NCBI RefSeq assembly: GCF_030253575.1
Contig: NC_080563.1
Coordinates: 12,357,001-12,421,000 of the forward strand
Length of the DNA: 64,000 nt
Origin: Rhododendron vialii
Taxonomy: Eukaryota; Streptophyta; Magnoliopsida; Ericales; Ericaceae
Reading direction: 5' to 3'
The position numbers and the translations under genes were made by a program. The notes beneath the pieces are model-generated. The model worked only from the letters and a program-made list of their open reading frames with translations. It searched no databases and was not told the origin of the DNA. Each line of letters opens with the position of its first letter. The first letter of the stretch is position 1. Shown piece after piece: positions 36,213 through 47,010 of the stretch.

Positions 36213-37521
36213 AATAATCATAATTCATAATGGAATTAGGGATTGCTCTTGTTTAAAGGCACGAAGCAACATGTTTTGAATAAAAAAAAGTTATTTTATC
36301 ACAAAAAGTTTTTGTATTTAACCCCTCGTTGCTATTTTCAATTTTCTAATAAGAAGAATAACATCTAATATGTGTGTACGATACTACCAATGATTATTTA
36401 TATCACATAAATTTGAGCCAGTAAATTCAGACTTAATGTCATGTTGCATTCATAAGATTCAAGTTCAAATATAAATGAAATATGACATAAAAGCCAGAAC
36501 TAAATAATAGAGTCAAATCCATATACAGATGTAGATAAAAAGAGTGCTCCCCATAGGAGGCGTATTCTGCAAAAGGATCATAGTCCAAAAAGTTTGTCTT
36601 TAACTGTCTTCATTACTTTTGAACGCGTACCTACTTTTTCGAAGGGTAGAATTAAGACATGAACAACACGAAAACATACCAAAAATAATAACAAAATGAG
36701 TAAGAATTCTCTAAAGTAAAATGGTGTTGAAAATAAGTTACCTTAATTCGCGTTTAGCATAGATTATGAATCTCTCCCTTTCTACCAAAAAAGGTATGAA
36801 GCAAAATTGTTTTATCCTCTTCTTGGAGAGTCTGATGAATTAGAAGAATTGTGTGCAACTAGTGGTTGATATTCACTTTAATGTGTATAACTCAGTCATC
36901 AAAGTGATTCTCAACCATTAATTGCTTTTTTCGGGGTACTTTCGGAGTAAGTTTTCTTTGTGCCTAGCATTCCTCGTGTATAAAAGGATAACCTAAGTTT
37001 GGCATTCCTCATGTATGTGTGTTTCCAAAGAAAACATGTAGAAGAATTATGTGTATGCTTATAAAAAAGGGTGTTTTATAAATCAAAAAAAGATTGTTTC
37101 TTTTTTTATTGTAGGGAAATCAACCAAAAAGGAAACCACTTAAAAGCAAATATTGAATTGAATGTAAGGAAATCAATTTTAGAGGAGTCAATTGGAAAAG
37201 AAAGGAGTGTATAATTCTTATTTTCCATTAGTGTAGGTTTATATATTAGGAAAATTCTTCCAATCCGACTTGACGGCTAACCACTCTGTTTTATACTTTG
37301 TTTGTATGTCTAAACATTTTTAAAAAAAATCGAGCTGTTTTTATAATATAGAGATAGATTAAGAAGTCTATTTGTGTAGTGTATGGGCTGCAATGCTGCA
37401 TCTGTAGTCATACTCGTTGCTGCTTTTACTCTTCAACAATTTTAGAACAATGCACAAACACATTTACATACTCACAAGTCTAAGGGCCCCGACACATTAT
37501 AATGAGATTTGGGTAGTGTTG
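36213..37521. other. AT-rich intergenic DNA
   Basis: No frame, RNA gene or inverted repeat that I can support between the 36.1 kb inverted repeat and the hAT element. Confidence 0.5.
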
Positions 37522-37529
37522 GCTTATAG

Positions 37530-39406
37530 TAGAGGTGTCAAATGGGCCGTGTCGGCACGGCACGACACGGGCACGGGGCAGCACGACACGTCACAGGCAC
37601 GGTATTGGCCTGGCACGACACGACACAGCACGATTGTAGTGGGCCCGGGGCACGGCACGGGCACGGAAGTGGGCGGCACAGCACGGCACGACACGGTCGT
37701 AGAAGGGCACGGGCATGAAAAGTGGACAGGAACGGCACGGCACGGCACGGTTCTAGCAAGGCACGGGCACGGCACGAGGCACGGGAAAAAAAATTAAATA
37801 AGCCAAATGGCTTCTTTTTTTTAATTTTAAAAAAATTAAACAATTTCTATTCGGTAAAAAATATTTGTTTACCTTTTTTTAAAGGTAAACAACTAAGATA
37901 TTTAATTTTTTTTTAAAAACAATTTATTAAAAAATCATGTTTTTAAAAAATTATTTTTTCACTTTTAAAAAATTATCAAATTTTATTCGGTAAAAATATT
38001 TGTTTTGTTTTTGTTAGTAAAATTAAATAGGCTTTGGACCTTTGGTTTGCAAATTTAACATTACAATACAAGATAACAAGTAAAATTAAAAAAACTTATC
38101 AAAATATTTATGGTGCAAGAGTAATTTAATATGAAAGGAAACGTGCAAAAGTCATATATTATTTACCTCAAATCTAACAAGAAATAAAAAAAAAAGTCAA
38201 ACAAAAAAGAAAAAAAATACATAGTAGAAATAAGGGAAAAAATATATATAAATAAGGGTTAGCTGGACAGTCTGGACTAGGACAATAGGACCACTTGTAA
38301 TATGTTATTTTTTTAATTGTTAAATTTTGCTTCATTAAGACCAAGAATTTCTTTTTAATTAGGGGTTGTAATATGTTATTTTTTTAATTGTTAAATTTTT
38401 TTGGCGTGCCATGGTATATGAAAATGCAGCATCCATTGTTATTTTTCTCATTTCATTGTGAATTGTCCTCTCCTTTTTCTCTTCTGCAAGTTACAGAGTG
38501 ATTATGATATTCTGAGACCGAGTGTAAACCTTTTGCCTAACATAATTCTCGTGCACTAGCAGGAGCGTAAAACGGTAAAAGCTTTTTTAAGAAAACACTT
38601 CAAACTATTCAAATGTGTGACAATAAGAATTGAAAACGCAACTGCAAATTGATTGAGCCCTTTACCAAACTCGCTTGTATACTAACCAAAAAGTTGTCTA
38701 AGATTTATTAAGTAGGAAGCTAGAAAAGCGAGGAAAAAGAGGTGACGTTCAAAGAAAAAAAAGGAAAAAGAAGGGGCAACCGAAGTTGAATAGCAACTTC
38801 GCTCTCTCTCTCTCTCTCTCTCTCTCTCAAACACACACACTCATCCCTTGTTTTTTATGAGGATGCAGTGAATGCAAGGATCTCTCTATCCTTGCCCAAT
38901 GTCGCTGAGTTTCCAATATGCTAAAAACCAAATGTATACAATGGTTGTATGTCTAATGCAAGATTAGTTATGCCTTAAGTCAACCCACACATGTTAGGGC
39001 AGACTAAAACGACACGACTTAAAACGGCATGGCTCGGCCCGATCCGACACGGCATGATTAAATAAATGGGCCGGCACATCTTGACACGATTGAAAACGAC
39101 ACGGCACGACATGATTTAAGAACACGGGCCGGCACGACACGACACAATTTAAGAAAACAGACCGGCACGACACGACACGATTAAAAACGGCACGACACGA
39201 CACGATTTAAGAAAATGGGCCGACACGACACGACACGATTGGCAAATGGCACGGCATAACACGACACGATTTAAGTAAACAGGCCGGCACAGCACGACAC
39301 GACACGACATGACACGATTTAAGTAAATAAAGTAAACAGGCCGGCACGGCACGGCACGGAGCACGGTTAGCACGAAGTTAAACGGGCCGTGCCGTTGACA
39401 CCTCTA
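37530..39406. mobile_element. Non-autonomous hAT with CACGGCACGA subterminal repeats, 1877 bp
   Basis: Ends TAGAGGTGTCAA and TTGACACCTCTA are perfect 12-bp inverted repeats; flanks GCTTATAG (37522-37529) and TCTTATAG (39407-39414) differ at one base, a slightly aged 8-bp duplication. The left 250 bp and right 400 bp are dense in CACGGCACGACACG words; on the right they form imperfect tandem units ending CGATTTAAG. The middle is very AT-rich with T/A-run palindromes and a (CT)n run (38802-38828). No transposase remains. Confidence 0.9.
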
Positions 39407-39778
39407 TCTTATAGACTATAGTACATTTTTTAAAGAATTGAATGATTCAGCAACGAATATCTCGGCTATTGCATTAATGAAAAATGTAGCGAAATGTAAT
39501 AGCGAGAATGGCATAATTTCATGAATCATCGAATTTAACGCAAGTTGTGCTTAAGGCCATTAGATTGAGGGCACGTCTATTTGGGGTCATGCATTGCGCT
39601 GCCCACTCACCCTGTGCCATTGTGGATAGGTTATTGCGTGTGCAAATATTGGACCCAAAAATTGTTAATGTTATATCATTCCAATTTTTCCATAGTCATA
39701 AAATAATAAAAATTAAAAAATAAAAGAAGAATAAGAAATAAAATATTGATCTTCCTATTACTGCTGTCAATGGTGTTT

Positions 39779-39784
39779 TTTATT
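39779..39784 (-). terminator. Possible poly(A) signal overlapping the stop
   Basis: AATAAA on the minus strand overlaps the TGA stop by one base (TGAATAAA). This would make a very short 3' UTR; a downstream alternative AATAAAAT-like run exists near 39740. Confidence 0.3.
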
Positions 39785-40599
39785 CACAATTTATAAAGGA
39801 TAAGAAAACAGGACAACACAGCACGTGTATCACACACTACCAACTCTCCATTCTCTCCACTCACTGAGTCAAACCCGACTCGGCCCTCCGACAAGGGCTT
39901 CAAACCCATCCGTTTACCAACCCGACCCGCAATGACCCGGCACACCAACATGGCCCTGCGCCCCCTCCCGCCGCCGCCGCCACTCTCGTGAGCCTCGCCA
40001 CCGCCGGAAAACACGCACACCACACCCTTCCGGCAATGAGAATCCCACGCGCCGTCGTAACCCAGGCCCCCGTCGACGGGACCCAGGGAGTGGAACCCCA
40101 TCACCTCATTCCCGTCCGCAGCGCACCGCGCGTGGTCCCCACCGCCTCCGTAACTGACGCGGGCCTTTACCTTTTCCCTGTACTCCTCGAACCGGGCCGC
40201 GGTTCCGGACGAATTCCGGACCTTGAACACGATCTCGACCCGACCCGAGAAGGGCTCGGGCGACCAGCCGGAGCGGAAGATTATCTCGACCACATTGCGC
40301 GAGGGGTGACCGGCGGGGAGCTCAGTGAGGGCCGGAGAGAACGGGCCCACGGTGACGGTTTGAACGCGGGTCTTCTCCCTGTCCGAACCGGGTTCGGGTG
40401 CCACCGAGCTGGGTTGTTTGGCTTTTTTCCTGGGTTTCTTCGGTTTGGTTGTTTCGATGACATCTTTGAGGCTTTGGACGCCTTTTCTGCAACTTGAAGA
40501 TACGGCCACGGGGCGGTGCTTCGGTGGTTTGTGGCGGCGCTCGTCGACGACATCGTTTGCTGATGTTGATTTGCAAGACTTGACCCATTGAGTCGCCAT
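39784..40599 (-). CDS. Plant protein with C-terminal PARP-fold-like domain, 271 aa, single exon
   Basis: Start chosen at ATG 40599 (MATQWVKSCKS) rather than the in-frame 40659, because relatives begin close to such a segment and a TATA box fits it. Seen: Lys/Pro-rich N-terminus with VQSLKDVIE (41-49), then GHPSRNVVEIIF (97-108), ARFEEYREKVKARV (135-148), HARCAADGNEVMGFH (156-170), MLVCRVIAGRV (217-227), and GFDSVSG..ELVVCDTRAVLSCF (242-265). Known: this order occurs at the C-terminus of plant C2H2-finger-associated proteins (Arabidopsis At1g75710/At4g27240 type), whose last domain is classed as PARP-catalytic-like; ADP-ribosylation activity is unproven. No C2H2 finger is seen here and the region before CRVIAGRV is shorter than usual. 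GC-rich coding sequence compared with neighbours. Role unknown. Confidence 0.82.
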   Translation of the reverse strand: MATQWVKSCKSTSANDVVDERRHKPPKHRPVAVSSSCRKGVQSLKDVIETTKPKKPRKKAKQPSSVAPEPGSDREKTRVQTVTVGPFSPALTELPAGHPSRNVVEIIFRSGWSPEPFSGRVEIVFKVRNSSGTAARFEEYREKVKARVSYGGGGDHARCAADGNEVMGFHSLGPVDGGLGYDGAWDSHCRKGVVCVFSGGGEAHESGGGGGRGRRAMLVCRVIAGRVGKRMGLKPLSEGRVGFDSVSGENGELVVCDTRAVLSCFLILYKL

Positions 40600-40716
40600 G
40601 GACAACGACGACAAGCAAGATTGAAGACCGAAATCTCTGTCTTTTGTGAATAAGTTCAAAAAATAGACATGGGGGAGAATGGGAAAGAGAGAGGCGTGGG
40701 CGCGATTTGCAATGGG

Positions 40717-40727
40717 AAATATATAGA
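40717..40727 (-). promoter_or_regulatory. TATA box of the PARP-fold-like gene
   Basis: CTATATATTT on the minus strand, about 120 bp before the ATG at 40599. A start near 40690 gives a leader of about 90 nt. Upstream (40741-40805) is a purine-rich tract on the coding strand. Confidence 0.6.
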
Positions 40728-40961
40728 GGAGCCGAGTGTTCTCTCTCTCTCTCCCCTCTCTTTTCTTTTTCTCTCTATGTTTTTTTTCTTCTCTCTTCTT
40801 TTTTTAGCAAGTGACGGAATCGCCCTCCTGAACAATAGGAAATTACGCACATGGGTGTACGTCCCTTTCCTTATGGGGGGGCGGGTTTACGTGGAGACAA
40901 ATTTCATTAATTAGATTAGATCATACAAGAAATCATCAATGGCGTTTCAGGAATGGTAATA

Positions 40962-41195
40962 TTCCCTCCGTCCCAAAAACGATGACAATTTTTAAAATTT
41001 ATGTCATTTTTTATTGCTTATATTTTTAAATTTAAAATATTTTTCATTATTTTCAAAACTTTGTATAATAGAACTAATCGAAAATTATCAAATAAGATCT
41101 ATATTGTATATTTTTTAAAATTCATATTGAAAGATATAAAGAATTAAAATTGGTACAAATATTAAAAATTGTCATTCAATTTGGGACGGAAGGAG
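40962..41195. mobile_element. Stowaway MITE (Tc1/mariner type), 234 bp
   Basis: Ends TTCCCTCCGTCCC and GGGACGGAAGGAG with a TA duplication on both sides (40960-40961, 41196-41197). AT-rich interior. It lies just upstream of the PARP-fold-like gene promoter. Confidence 0.9.
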
Positions 41196-41973
41196 TATAT
41201 GATTACGTACCGAGTAATATGTAAACCATGCGTAGGGACAAGCAGGGGAATTTGGTGAGGAGCGAGGACTTTTGAGATCTCGAACTGACACTAGTGTTTC
41301 AAACTTCGTTGAATACATTCATGTTCGAAATTAAGTTGATTGGGTATGTAACGATATGATTGGACTTTTTTTTTTTTTTTAATATAAGAGATCAATGGTC
41401 ATTTAAGCCAGAGAAAGAACTGTAAGATAAATATGCATGTATACATAATATCATCAATTATTATCCGATTAATTTTATTTTTTTACTCACGGTTAACGAA
41501 CTTTAGAAAAAAAAACATGCTCATCATGATGAAATCTCGAAAGGCCTTACTACATGTACTATAACTTGTATTGCATTTTGATGCACAAGAAACCGTATCT
41601 AAGGTGTGGACCCACAAGGCAATGGTGTTTTTGATCATGTAGTTTGTGATGAATTTCTTTTTGATTTATGGAAAATGCTAACCTCCGTCCATAATGGGTA
41701 GGATAATGAGTAGAAAATGTACCGATATTAATAAAAAAAATATATTGATAGGCGTAAAATGTATATATGTTGATATTCGAACTTGTTTGATGTACTACTT
41801 ATTAGGTTAACAAGACAGTTATTTTAGAATCTGGCTTCTCTGCAGTTTATTGTTGGATTGCAGAGTGCTGTCCGCAAGATCTTTGTAGTCAAAAAGTGTT
41901 TTTAACGGCTGACATTTGTTCTTCAAGGGAAAAGTTAATCCTGGAAGAATTTTTTTTAAATCTGGACTGTTGA

Positions 41974-42236
41974 GCCCCTGTTTTCACTAACAAAAAATAC
42001 TAAAAATTTAACGCATTTTATCATTTTATTTTCACTAACAAAAAAGTTTTTACCGACAATTTTTTTTTCAACAACTTTTTCTCTCACATATTTATCTAAC
42101 AATTTATTCACTACCGAAAATAACTTACCATTTCTCAATATCTTATTCACTATAAAAAATACCTAACAATTTTTTCAATCACAAATAAAAATTTATAAAT
42201 TTTTCACTATCGAAAACACCTTCTAAATGTAACGAT
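41974..42236. repeat. Dispersed repeat, copy 2
   Basis: Contains GTTTTCACTAACAAAAAATA and AAAATTTAACGC, the reverse complement of the 12.1-12.4 kb copy. No duplication resolved. Confidence 0.6.
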
Positions 42237-43305
42237 AAATGGCTAAACACGACAGGAGCCTCTCTGTCGTTATTTTATTTACCATGCAGGTGGGCCAAAA
42301 GTCAAAAGATACGGGCAATTATTAGGGACATTATGAGGCACTAAAAAGTAAAAAGAAATAGGTTTGAATTCAGCAGTTTTGTAATCATATCATATCATTA
42401 GATGAGCGTAACAGGTACGTTGCGGGATGACACATTAAATTTGGGAATCAGACTAATCGTGGACGTTTAACCCCCGTCAATAGGAGTACTCCTATTATTA
42501 ATATTTATGCCACATTTTCTCTCAGCTCTCTCTTAGATATACGAGCGTACTATAGCAGAGTCCGGATAGGTAAGATTTAGAGTCTCCTAATTTTTATTGA
42601 TAACTCAGGTATTCGGATGAGCTTACGCGTAAGATTTTGAGTGTCTTGCACATTACAAAGAGGTCTAATTTTTGGTCAATCGATATAATTATAACCGATC
42701 AATATCAAGGCGATGACTTCCATTTTTATTTTTTTCTTTTATGGGATGTTTCAACTTTCAAGATTCTTTTCGGATGGTTTGAGTAAGATTTTGAGTGTCT
42801 TGCACGATACATACAGGTCTAATTTTTGGTCAATGAATATAGTAATTAAAACTGCTCAATATCAAGGCGAAGGCTTTCATTTCCCCCACCCCCCCATTTT
42901 TGGGATGTTTCAACTTCCAAGATTCTTTTTGGATAGCTTTAAATTTCAAGGTTATCTGTTAAAGGATAGTAGTATTTTTTCTGACATTCAATTTCTCCAT
43001 CCCGTAAACCTTTTGGACTAGTTATTTAGGACGCATCACAACTGATTTATTAATCATTATCAATTTATGTTTGCAAAAATTCTGAGATTAATTTCACATA
43101 ATCAAGAAAATGATATAATGTTTGGAATATCAAAAAGTAAATTTCATTCTCACGAGCTCTTTTCGTACTTCGGGAGTTTTCTTCCTTCTCCCTTTGATTA
43201 GGTAAAAGGACTTAATGTCCTTTAATGTTTTCTAAATTGTGGTCGGTTGGTGAACAATTAATCAAGTCATTTGGAAATAGAATTAAGGTTTAGTTCTTCC
43301 AACTA

Positions 43306-43415
43306 ACTGTAATTAAATTAGAAAAATCCTTGTTTTTGCTGTTACTTAAAAACAAAACTTACTGTAATTAGACTAGAAAAATCCTTGTTTTTGCTGTTAC
43401 TTAAAAACAAAACCA
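43306..43415. repeat. 55-bp tandem duplication
   Basis: ACTGTAATTA..AGAAAAATCCTTGTTTTTGC..AAAACAAAAC occurs at 43306 and 43361 with about two differences. Confidence 0.9.
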
Positions 43416-44373
43416 CCATTTGCTTGTTAGAGAGTTTGGTTATGACCTAAGTTACATAACGCGCAAGAGTAACCGTAAGTAAGAGCACAAACCCAAGTCT
43501 AAAAGCGTCTTTCAAAGTGCTGAAATTTGTGAGAACGGAAGCGTATTGAGAGATGGAGGAAAATGTCCTACTAAAGGATCATGTGGCCTTTCTTATGACT
43601 CACTAGTGTTTGTCCGTGCCTACGGTACTACCCACTCTTTGATGACATTTTTGTAATATAATTGTAAGAGTGTGGGTGTTTTCTTAATAGAGTTTGAGAG
43701 CACACATCAGCCCTTGGATCAAATGAATCTCAGCCCTTCTTTCAATTTATATTTGTGTGGTTCCCACACCTTTGTATTTTATTAGGTAGATGGTGTAGGT
43801 TTTGAGCTATGACAATAACCCCAAGTTTTTGTTGCTTATTATCTAAATCAAAGGCTCAAATTTATTGAATTTTAATATCCAACGGCTGGGGATCGATACA
43901 TACATAAGGTAACCAAGTTTCCAACTGCTCTAAGGTTTAACTAAGTACTTTACATAACCAAAGGTGGTTATCTTAGCATTTCAGTTAGTAGTTACCCAGA
44001 GGACTTTGGCTTTACGGTATTAGGGGTGCACTTAGATGCTAGGAGTGTTAATAGAAAATATTATGTTACCATAGTTTCTTGATTCTATTACTATGTTTCA
44101 TGTTTTGTCTTGACCATTATTTGTGTTTCATAATTAGTTTAAGTTTTCTTGTTACGCGTGTTTTCCTAATTTATATAGGATTCTTAGTGGTCAAGTTTTG
44201 TCGCCTATACAAAGGCATGCTAAGTTTATGTTTTAGATACAATCAATGATACATGAATAAAAGCAAACTTCTTGTCTATTCATTTTTCTTAACAAGGAAA
44301 AAGGAAGTTAGGAGTTCAAACTCCTCTACTGAGGTGCTAATCTAACTTTGCTTCTTTTTTTTTTCTTTTTTTT

Positions 44374-44591
44374 GTCATTCGTTAATCTTAATCTACTCTA
44401 TCCTAGGGGATTTGGAGAGGAGGATGTGTGTTTAAGGGAATTGAACTTTGCTCGTATGCATGCATGGAGTGGAGTGCAGTTGGCCTCCATTACATACTTT
44501 TATGCACATGGGCAGGGTTCGATTCTTGTAAGCCCTATTTCCCTCCCCCAAGTCTTCAAGAATAATATATAGATTAGGATTAACGAATGAC
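44374..44591. mobile_element. Inverted-repeat element with internal B box
   Basis: GTCATTCGTTAATCTTAATCT faces AGATTAGGATTAACGAATGAC, extended by T- and A-runs outside. Inside is a perfect B box GGGTTCGATTC (44515-44525) on the + strand; the A box is weak. Possibly a SINE-derived foldback. Confidence 0.6.
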
Positions 44592-45168
44592 AAAAAAAAA
44601 AAACAAAAAAAAAACCCATTTTCGCAGATAAAAAAAATACTGCATTTGATTAAGTTTTCTTCTCTGTTACTCCAATTTGTTACTACTAATAATCTTTGAA
44701 GTAGTGGAGGAATTAATTAAGATGGTTGATCGAGGTGCATGGAATCTTCCATTGGAATTTGGGAATGGGAATCAGTGGGAATAGAAGAATAAGAAGAGAA
44801 TGGAAGCTGGGGATAGCTATCACTTTGGAAAACTTAAACTAGTATACTTGGATTACTGGGAAGCCGGGAATTAGTAGGTGGGTAAAACGACAGTTTTGCT
44901 TCCACTTGATTTAAAGTTTATTATTAATCTTTCTTAAAACCGTTCACAGGTAGCAGTCATGCGCTATTAACTTATTAGTATTAACTTAAAATGAAGTACT
45001 TTTTTGGGACAAAAAGGTGGGCACTTTCACAAGAAGGCAACAGCAGTATTGTACTATTGTACAGTATTTATTTCGTAACAGTAATTCAAAATGAATTAAA
45101 ATGTGCTGCTATAAAGTACTGGCAGTTGGGATGGATTTATGCTACCAGTACAATTTGAAAATCTCTCT

Positions 45169-45260
45169 AGAAAGGAATAGTCGGTGGTAAGGATGGAAGG
45201 AATAAATCTCTCTATTTATTTGGTGATAAGGAAGGAATAGTCGGTGGTAGTCGTCTGATG
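45169..45260. repeat. Short spaced repeat GGAATAGTCGGTGGTA
   Basis: Two copies about 61 bp apart (45174 and 45235) in intergenic DNA. Confidence 0.75.
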
Positions 45261-46364
45261 CATGTAGATTCGAAATAGTGTACGTGAGTTCATGCATTTT
45301 GAATAGTTGCCAAAAAAAAATTCTCATTTTTGTTCAGATCTGTGTCCCACATCTGATTTTCAAGCATTTTTTTCGGGGATTAGAGGAGCTGTTCATTTCT
45401 CCTCATTTTGTTCCCAATTTTTTTTAATTTTTGTTAGTTTTGAAACTGTCCAAACTAGTGATTGTTTAAGAGGAGAATATCCTTTCTTTTCTTTTCTACT
45501 CAAAACAACTCAGGTTTTTTTTTTTTTTTGGTTATAAGTGGTAAGAGAATATATACAAGTATTTGGATTATATTAAACGAAAAATTAAACCCAATCACAA
45601 CCCAATTGGTAGCACCTACAATCGTTAAAATAAGATTTAATAATTACTCCTAAAAATTAAGGGTCAAATAATATTTTGATAAAAAAAATTATATGCTATA
45701 ATAGGGAAGGTCAAGATTCTCTGGACTAATTTTTTTGGGCTTGACAAGTTAATGATATTCCACATTTATATTACGTAAATAAACCTACAATAGTTAAAAA
45801 AGAGTTTAATAATTAAGGGTCAAATAACATTTTCCTAAGAAAATATATGCTATTATAGGGAAGGTCAATAATAAGTCCTACATAAAAGTAGAAAAATGAA
45901 AATAGGAAATAAAAGTATTATCTATTTTTCACATATTGTCCGCACACTTTTGCTAATTTTGATTTTTAATTTGAAGTTCATAATTCGTAACTTATAATCT
46001 ATGATGTAAAAACTTCAAGTGTTTAACCAATATATAAATATTTCAAGTTAAACATATATGCAACACTTAGCTCTTTTTATTTGTTACAAAATTAAAATTC
46101 TTCCTGTGGTATTTTTTTTTTTCCCAACGATAGGATGTCAGTATTTGTAATGCCTATGTTTTTGTCAAGATTACATGGCTCGGATCGTTTGCGTAGGGCC
46201 CGTAGTGGGCCCACAACGCAATCTGTGCACTTTGCTGTGTCCACATACTTTTCGTTTATTTCGTAAACTACATATCAAAATTAAAAAATCCCATGGCAAA
46301 TGCCAAATATCATTCAGAAAGGACAAAATAGTAGTTCGTTGGTTACAGACCATTGCCGCCGCCA

Positions 46365-46440
46365 CCTAGGGTTTAGTTTCATCCCATCGTTTTTGTGCAT
46401 CTCTTCTAGCGTTTACGGCGATCGCAGGTCTAAATAACCA
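46365..46440 (+). promoter_or_regulatory. Telo-box-containing promoter/leader candidate
   Basis: TAGGGTTTAG at 46368-46377 and a second CTAGGGTTTCG near 46555 resemble the telo-box / 5'-leader motif of many plant housekeeping genes. GCCGCCGCCACC precedes. Supports a transcript start near here for the candidate gene. Confidence 0.4.
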
Positions 46441-46813
46441 ATTGAGGTCTTCCACAGTCGAATTTCCTGTTGAATTTTAGTCGAATCCGATGACTTTTAA
46501 GACATTAGCTTTGTTGCTCTGTTTATTTCTTATGGGCGGCCGCGACATCAATTTCTAGGGTTTCGCCTGTTAGGGATTTCGTGATATTGCTGGTGATGGA
46601 TTGGATGTTCTGGTGGAGACACTTCGAGATGAAAACTGTAAGTTTTCTCTGTGAAATTAAGAAGTTGTTTTATTTTCGAATTCATCACAATTTTCTTCTA
46701 AAAAAGCGTACATTATTGATGGTGCATAATGGTTCATGGAATTGTAAGAAACCAGTGGAAGAAGAAACGGTTCTTGTTTGGCTTATGCGGCGCTTAACTC
46801 GTTAAATTTCTTC

Positions 46814-47010
46814 CTTTTTTTTCCGGGTAATGCAGTGTGTCCCGGGCCAGCTTGCGCTCACCTCGGACAAATACTTATAGCCGTTTCACACGCTTATGCG
46901 TTGTGAGTTAGGTGGCCTCAAGAGTTGCTGGTAAGAAGAATCAAACCTGAGACTTTAGGAGGAAGCAAACTCCTAAGTCCCAGGCCAAGACCACTTTGCC
47001 AACCCTTGGG
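46814..47010 (-). mobile_element. tRNA-derived SINE
   Basis: On the minus strand there is an A box TGGCAAAGTGGT (46990-47001) and a B box GGTTTGATTC (46938-46947) at tRNA-like spacing, and the element ends in an A-run (T-run 46814-46822). The head is homologous to the 4734-4909 SINE. No exact target duplication was found. Both boxes match pol III consensus but the rest does not fold as a functional tRNA. Confidence 0.75.

Larger units (their letters stand above)
42237..46370. other. AT-rich intergenic DNA
   Basis: Apart from the repeats at 43.3, 44.4 and 45.2 kb no supported gene is seen. A GGGTTT telo-box motif (46368-46374) closes the interval. Confidence 0.5.

Noticed and set aside
37417..37843. 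Frames rich in Arg/His/Gly on + and Cys/Arg/Val on -
   Set aside because: They only read the CACGGCACGA subterminal repeats of the hAT element; no gene structure.
38994..39373. Minus-strand SCRAV-repeat frames
   Set aside because: Translation artefact of the right subterminal tandem repeats of the same hAT.
39988..40497. 169-aa plus-strand frame
   Set aside because: Antisense shadow of the GC-rich PARP-fold-like gene; the minus frame has the family motifs.
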